From Poseidonibacter ostreae (GTDB taxonomy: Bacteria > Campylobacterota > Campylobacteria > Campylobacterales > Arcobacteraceae), in assembly GCF_009208075.1 (NCBI RefSeq), contig NZ_WFKJ01000021.1, forward strand, positions 1 through 48,484: DNA of 48,484 bases, read 5' to 3'. Of this stretch, positions 44,364-48,484 are shown piece after piece. Below the pieces are notes generated by a model. That model worked only from the letters and a program-made list of their open reading frames with translations, did no database searches and had not been told where the DNA came from. The stretch's first letter is position 1. Each line of letters begins with the position of its first letter. A program made the translations under genes and the position numbers.

Positions 44364-44860
44364 TGAATAATTTTAATCACTATTATGATACTGAGACTAC
44401 AAGACAGGTTATTTCTGTTGTTGTTATGAATGAACATAATGTTTTATCAAGAATTGTTGGATTATTTTCAGCCAGAGGATATAATATTGATTCATTAACG
44501 GTTGCTCCAATGGAAGAGAGTAAATACTCTAGAATGACTATTGTTACAACTGGAGATAAAAGAGTAATTGATCAAATTGTTAAACAATTAAATAAATTAA
44601 TTCCTGTATTAAGAGTAAATGAACATAGAAATGTAGTTGAAAAAGATACAGTTTTAATGAAGTTTTCTATTGAAAACAATTTATCAGATATTGATGTAAT
44701 TGCACGTGCTTATCATGGTTCAATACAAAATGTTACTGATGAAGCTATTATTGTTTCTGCTACTGATTCAAGTGCAAGAATAATGAACTTTATTAAAGTA
44801 ATGCAAAAATTCAATCCACTTGAAGTAGTAAGAAGTGGTATTGTAGCAATGGAAAGATAA
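44363..44860 (+). CDS. ilvH: Acetolactate synthase small (regulatory) subunit
   Basis: This 165-aa subunit has an N-terminal ACT domain (ISVVVMNEHNVLSRIVGLFSARGYNIDSLTVAPMEESKYSRMTI) that binds valine for feedback control. A C-terminal domain (about 85-160) completes the family pattern. It is coupled to ilvB by a one-base overlap (TAATG). Its stop overlaps a hairpin before lpxD. Length fits the family. Confidence 0.95.
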   Translation: MNNFNHYYDTETTRQVISVVVMNEHNVLSRIVGLFSARGYNIDSLTVAPMEESKYSRMTIVTTGDKRVIDQIVKQLNKLIPVLRVNEHRNVVEKDTVLMKFSIENNLSDIDVIARAYHGSIQNVTDEAIIVSATDSSARIMNFIKVMQKFNPLEVVRSGIVAMER

Positions 44861-44898
44861 GAAAACTTTTTCTTATCTTATCCTTAAAAAAAGGATAA
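44856..44898 (+). promoter_or_regulatory. Two adjacent hairpins between ilvH and lpxD, one covering the lpxD ribosome site
   Basis: Hairpin 1 (44856-44877) pairs GATAAGAAA with TTTCTTATC and starts in the ilvH stop. Hairpin 2 pairs TTATCCTT (44878-44885) with AAGGATAA (44891-44898) around five A. The AAGGA at 44891-44895 is the lpxD ribosome site, 6 nt before its ATG, so hairpin 2 would hide it. This could lower lpxD translation, or be released by coupling to ilvH translation. A role as partial terminator is also possible. Confidence 0.55.
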
Positions 44899-44901
44899 AA
44901 A

Positions 44902-45849
44902 ATGACTCTACAAGAGATTGCACAATCAATTAATATTGAATGTGATAACACAAAAGAAATTTCAGGGTTAAGTACCTTACTTGATTCAACACAAACAGAA
45001 GTTACATTTTTAGAAAATAAAAAATACCTTAATGATTTAAAAAAGACAAAAGCTGCAGCTGTTTTAATAAATGAAGAGTTTGCAAATGAAGTACCAGAGG
45101 ATACTATTGCTCTTATTTGTGATGAACCATATTTAAATCTTGCAAAATTATCAAAATTATTTGCTCCAGAAGTAATTGAAATTGAGGGTGAAAAACCTGT
45201 TATTGGTGGATTTACAAAAGTTATGCCAAATGTGTATATAGGAAAAGGTTCAAGTATTGGATCTGATTGTACTATTATGTCAGGTGCTTATATTGGAGAT
45301 AATGTAAAAATTGGTAATAACACAGTAATTCATCCAAATGTTGTAGTTTATAGAGATTGTAATATTGGTAGTGATTGTATTATTCATGCAGGAACTGTAA
45401 TTGGATCTGATGGTTTTGGCTTTGCAAATACAAAAGATGGTAAATATATAAAAATTTATCAAAATGGTAATGTAGAAATTGGTGATGATGTTGAAATTGG
45501 AGCTAATTGTGCAATTGATAGAGCTGTTTTTAAATCAACAGAAATTGCAAATGGAGTAAGAATAGATAATCTTGTACATATTGGACATAATTGTAAACTT
45601 GGAATGGGATGCATCTTAACAGGACAGGTTGGGCTTTCTGGTTCAACAATTCTAAATCATTATGTAATAATGGGTGGGCAAAGTGCAACAGCAGGTCATT
45701 TAGAAATTGCACCTTTTACTACAATTGCAGCTCGTGGTGGAGTTACAAAAAGTATTACAGAAGCTAAAAAATCATGGGCAGGTTTTCCTTTAATTGAGCA
45801 TAGAAGATGGCTTAAATTACAAAGTAAAATTGCTAAACTATTAAAATAA
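44902..45849 (+). CDS. lpxD: UDP-3-O-acylglucosamine N-acyltransferase
   Basis: This 315-aa enzyme adds the second acyl chain in lipid A synthesis. It has an N-terminal uridine-binding domain (about 1-100) and a left-handed beta helix of hexapeptide repeats (about 100-260; examples IGSDCT, IGDNVK, IGNNTV). The catalytic His is in LVHIGHNCKLG and the HAGTVIGSDGFGFAN region is conserved. A C-terminal helix with EHRRWLKLQSKI closes it. It follows ilvH by 41 nt with the ribosome site in a hairpin. The ftsK ribosome site overlaps its stop. Confidence 0.95.
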   Translation: MTLQEIAQSINIECDNTKEISGLSTLLDSTQTEVTFLENKKYLNDLKKTKAAAVLINEEFANEVPEDTIALICDEPYLNLAKLSKLFAPEVIEIEGEKPVIGGFTKVMPNVYIGKGSSIGSDCTIMSGAYIGDNVKIGNNTVIHPNVVVYRDCNIGSDCIIHAGTVIGSDGFGFANTKDGKYIKIYQNGNVEIGDDVEIGANCAIDRAVFKSTEIANGVRIDNLVHIGHNCKLGMGCILTGQVGLSGSTILNHYVIMGGQSATAGHLEIAPFTTIAARGGVTKSITEAKKSWAGFPLIEHRRWLKLQSKIAKLLK

Positions 45850-45859
45850 AGGCCAAGTT

Positions 45860-48070
45860 ATAGCTAAAAAAATCATATCATTAATTGTTTTATTTATTAT
45901 TGTTTATTTTGAATTTGCTACATTTTTTAGTACAAAAGATGTAGTTGGAAAAGTAGGATTTATATTTGCAAAGAACTCAAATGAGTACTTTGGTTTATTA
46001 TCTTATGTATATCTTTTAATGTTCCTTTATCCTTTATATATTATAAATTTCAAGGAAAATATTAAGGGTAAAGATTTAACTTTAAATATTATTGTAGTGT
46101 TATTAATCCTTTTTGTATCTTTGATATTTCAGTCACTTATTGTCGAAAACGGTATATATAGTGGAAAAATAGGGAATATACTTGTTGAGAGTTTAAGCCC
46201 CTTTATTGGTAATGCTGGGCTTTATATTTTTGTTTTAGTTGGTTTTGTAATCTCTTTTCTAGTTTTATTTGAAAATTCAGAAATGGATGTTACAAAATTA
46301 GTTAATAAGTTTAAATTTGATAGAAGCTCTAATATTAAAAGAATAGAAAATACAAGTAGTAAAAGAAAGAAAAGAAAAGAAGAGAGTGTTGTAGTAAAAG
46401 AAAGTGGTAATACAGCTGAGATTACTATAGATAATCCAATTATCACTCCAGTTGCTCCTGTTGAAACAGATTTTATAAATGAACCTGAGATATTAGAAGT
46501 TATTGATGAGATAAAAGAAAATACTTCTAAAGAAGAGAATAATCAACTTGAAGAACAAATCTTAAGTACACAACATGAAGCACATGGAATAATTGTAGAA
46601 GAGTTAGAAGAGAATAAAAAACTTCTTGATGAAATTGAATTAGGTGCTACAGAAAAACCAAAAGATTTCAAGCTTCCTCATACAAACTTTTTCCAAGCAA
46701 CACCAAAAGAGAAAAAATCTAAGGTTTCTGAGTCTGTGATTGACCAAAAGATTTGTGATTTATTAGATAAACTTTCAATGTTTAAAATTGAAGGTGATGT
46801 TGTAAGAACTTATACAGGTCCCGTTGTTACTACTTTTGAATTTAAACCTGCTCCAAATGTTAAAGTATCTAAGATTTTAAATTTACAAGATGATTTAGCA
46901 ATGGCTTTAAAAGCTCAAACTATCAGGATCCAAGCTCCAATTCCTGGTAAAGATGTTGTTGGTATTGAAGTTCCAAATGAAGATACTCAAACTATTTATT
47001 TAAAAGAGATGTTAGAAAGTGATTTATTTCAAAATTCTAAATCTCCATTAACAATGATTTTAGGAAAAGATATTGTTGGAAAAGCATTTATTACAGACCT
47101 TAAAAAACTTCCTCATTTACTAATTGCAGGGACTACAGGTTCAGGTAAATCAGTTGGTATCAACTCAATGATTCTTTCACTATTATATAAAAACTCGCCA
47201 GATAATTTAAAATTAGTAATGATTGATCCAAAAATGCTTGAGTTTTCAATGTATAATGATATTCCACATTTACTTACTCCTGTTATTACAAAAGCAGGGG
47301 ATGCTGTTAATGCCTTAGCAAATATGGTTGGTGAAATGGAGAGACGTTATACTTTAATGTCTCAAACAAAAACTAAAAATATTGAAAACTATAATGAAAA
47401 AGCTAAAAAAGAAGGCTTTGAGACACTACCTTATATTGTTGTTGTAATTGATGAGCTAGCTGATTTAATGATGACAAGTGGTAAAGATGTTGAATACTCA
47501 ATTGCAAGACTTGCTCAAATGGCAAGAGCTTCAGGTATTCACTTAATAGTTGCAACTCAAAGACCATCTGTTGATGTAGTTACTGGTCTTATTAAAGCGA
47601 ATCTTCCAAGTAGACTTTCATATAAAGTAGGTCAGAAAATTGATTCTAAAATTATCTTAGATTCAATGGGAGCTGAGTCTTTACTTGGTCGTGGGGATAT
47701 GTTATTTACACCACCTGGAATGTCTGGATTAGTTAGAATTCACGCACCTTGGTCAAGTGAAGATGAAATCGAAAAAGTTGTTGATTTCTTAAAAGAGCAA
47801 AGAGATGTTGAATATGATATGAATTTTATCAAGGATAGAAATTCTCAAAACTCTTCAAATACTTCTACAAGTGCTGAGTTAGGAGAATTAGATGAATTAT
47901 ACGAAGCAGCAAAAATGGTTTGTATTAATGATAAAAAAACATCTATTTCTTACATTCAAAGAAAACTTAGAATTGGATATAACAGAGCAGCTACCATTGT
48001 AGAGCAGTTAGAACAAACTGGAGTTTTATCTGAAGCAAATATTAAAGGTAATAGAGAAATACTAGTTTAA
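45860..48070 (+). CDS. ftsK: DNA translocase FtsK, apparently started at ATA
   Basis: This protein couples division to chromosome segregation as a membrane-anchored DNA pump. The N-terminal part has four helices, then a charged linker (about 145-280). The motor has Walker A GTTGSGKSV (about residue 424) and Walker B VVVIDELADLM. A C-terminal gamma winged helix (SISYIQRKLRIGYNRAATIVEQL) is present. The first ATG (46019) lies inside the second membrane helix. The first helix is encoded from ATA at 45860 (AKKIISLIVLFIIVYFEFA), with no ATG, GTG or TTG in frame before 46019. AAAGG lies 7 nt before the ATA. This gives 736 residues; the ATA start is inferred. Confidence 0.85.
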   Translation: MAKKIISLIVLFIIVYFEFATFFSTKDVVGKVGFIFAKNSNEYFGLLSYVYLLMFLYPLYIINFKENIKGKDLTLNIIVVLLILFVSLIFQSLIVENGIYSGKIGNILVESLSPFIGNAGLYIFVLVGFVISFLVLFENSEMDVTKLVNKFKFDRSSNIKRIENTSSKRKKRKEESVVVKESGNTAEITIDNPIITPVAPVETDFINEPEILEVIDEIKENTSKEENNQLEEQILSTQHEAHGIIVEELEENKKLLDEIELGATEKPKDFKLPHTNFFQATPKEKKSKVSESVIDQKICDLLDKLSMFKIEGDVVRTYTGPVVTTFEFKPAPNVKVSKILNLQDDLAMALKAQTIRIQAPIPGKDVVGIEVPNEDTQTIYLKEMLESDLFQNSKSPLTMILGKDIVGKAFITDLKKLPHLLIAGTTGSGKSVGINSMILSLLYKNSPDNLKLVMIDPKMLEFSMYNDIPHLLTPVITKAGDAVNALANMVGEMERRYTLMSQTKTKNIENYNEKAKKEGFETLPYIVVVIDELADLMMTSGKDVEYSIARLAQMARASGIHLIVATQRPSVDVVTGLIKANLPSRLSYKVGQKIDSKIILDSMGAESLLGRGDMLFTPPGMSGLVRIHAPWSSEDEIEKVVDFLKEQRDVEYDMNFIKDRNSQNSSNTSTSAELGELDELYEAAKMVCINDKKTSISYIQRKLRIGYNRAATIVEQLEQTGVLSEANIKGNREILV

Positions 48071-48085
48071 CAATTGTTACTTTAT

Positions 48086-48120
48086 GTTTACAAATAAATA
48101 TTATAATACTATTTGTAAAC
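48086..48120 (+). promoter_or_regulatory. Inverted repeat around the -10 box of the terminal response regulator gene
   Basis: Perfect 11-bp arms GTTTACAAATA (48086-48096) and TATTTGTAAAC (48110-48120) enclose 13 bases that contain TATAAT (48102-48107). An AGGAG ribosome site and a TTG start follow within 15 nt. It may be the ftsK terminator, or an operator over the regulator promoter, or both. Confidence 0.55.
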
Positions 48121-48132
48121 TAGGAGTAATAA

Positions 48133-48484
48133 TTGATAAATATCTTAATGATCGAAGATGATGCTGAACTAGCTGAAATCTTAGGCGAATACTTAAATGA
48201 ATATAATATAAAAGTGACAAACTTTCTAAGACCCGAACTTGGGATTAAAGCTTTAAATGAAAAAAAATATGACTTATTGATTTTAGATTTATCTTTACCT
48301 GATATTGATGGTATTGATGTTTGTAAGATGATTCGTAAAAAACATAGCATTCCTATCATAATATCTTCAGCAAGATCTTATATTGGAGATAAAATAGCAT
48401 GTTTTTCTTATGGCGCTGATGATTTTATGCCAAAACCTTATGATACGCAAGAACTAATATATAGAATTAAATCTATTCTTAGAA
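48133..48484 (+). CDS. Response regulator (receiver domain), cut by the window end
   Basis: The first 117 residues are a receiver domain: IEDDAELAEIL with the acidic pocket, LLILDLSLPDIDGIDV with the phospho-acceptor Asp, IIISSARS with the switch Ser, and the lysine in MPKPYDTQEL. OmpR-type output is likely from the sequence style but lies beyond the window. The start is TTG (48133-48135), with AGGAG 6 nt upstream, giving M-INILMIEDDAE. It is encoded 62 bp after ftsK, with an inverted repeat over its -10. Confidence 0.85.
   Translation, partial: MINILMIEDDAELAEILGEYLNEYNIKVTNFLRPELGIKALNEKKYDLLILDLSLPDIDGIDVCKMIRKKHSIPIIISSARSYIGDKIACFSYGADDFMPKPYDTQELIYRIKSILR

Noticed and set aside
1-48484. 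Defence island, prophage or transposon
   Set aside because: No integrase, transposase, restriction, toxin-antitoxin or CRISPR genes were recognised, and base composition looks even. The novelty here is metabolic and regulatory.

Overview
The window is a very AT-rich, gene-dense bacterial chromosome segment of about 48 kb. Gene content points to the Campylobacterota and most likely an Arcobacter-like genus. The evidence is the ilvB-ilvH-lpxD order (the same neighbours occur in Campylobacter), the CJM1_0395-type metalloprotease, the many GGDEF and chemotaxis genes, the T-tract promoters with a TATAAT-like -10 and little -35, and frequent TTG starts. No rRNA, tRNA, CRISPR array, insertion sequence or prophage was seen.

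Layout. (1) 1-9.3 kb: a SLAC1/TehA channel, then a carboxylate-uptake island. One arm is a universal stress protein plus a TctD/TctE-type two-component system. The other arm is the divergently placed tctCBA tripartite transporter, with a DUF5718 protein between them and an aldo/keto reductase behind. The usp and tctC promoters share a nearly identical 17-bp tandem-repeat motif at the same distance from the -10 box, the likely response-regulator site. (2) 9.4-12.3 kb: a Cache/HAMP/CZB chemoreceptor overlapping an Aer/CetB-like PAS protein. (3) 12.5-17.2 kb: a nickel/peptide/opine-type ABC importer behind two matching palindromes; its fused double ATPase gene carries a frameshift. (4) 17.2-27.8 kb: housekeeping and envelope genes (ybgC, a phospholipase D-like nuclease, a diguanylate cyclase, an M48 protease, rmuC, a metal permease, ypfJ, moeA, a small HTH gene with no normal start codon, ttcA, DUF523). 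(5) 27.8-31.2 kb, minus strand: sulP, lysE, a SprA-like metalloprotease, a tiny flagellar-rod-like protein and trxC. (6) 31.3-39.0 kb: a second tripartite transporter divergent from a GntR/FCD repressor. It sits with a beta-hydroxyacid dehydrogenase, an unknown 143-aa protein, KDG kinase, a second universal stress protein and KDPG aldolase, which together look like a sugar-acid uptake and lower Entner-Doudoroff module. (7) 39.1-42.5 kb: a membrane diguanylate cyclase, pssA, ppx/gppA and an orphan flagellin-like gene. (8) 42.7-48.5 kb: ilvB, ilvH, lpxD, ftsK (apparently starting at ATA) and the start of a response regulator cut by the window end.

Most promising leads are the shared TctD-type promoter motif linking stress protein, sensor and transporter; the FAH-like catalytic signature in DUF5718; the sugar-acid module; and a set of small secreted-looking flagellar-axial-like proteins that share their leader and first codons.
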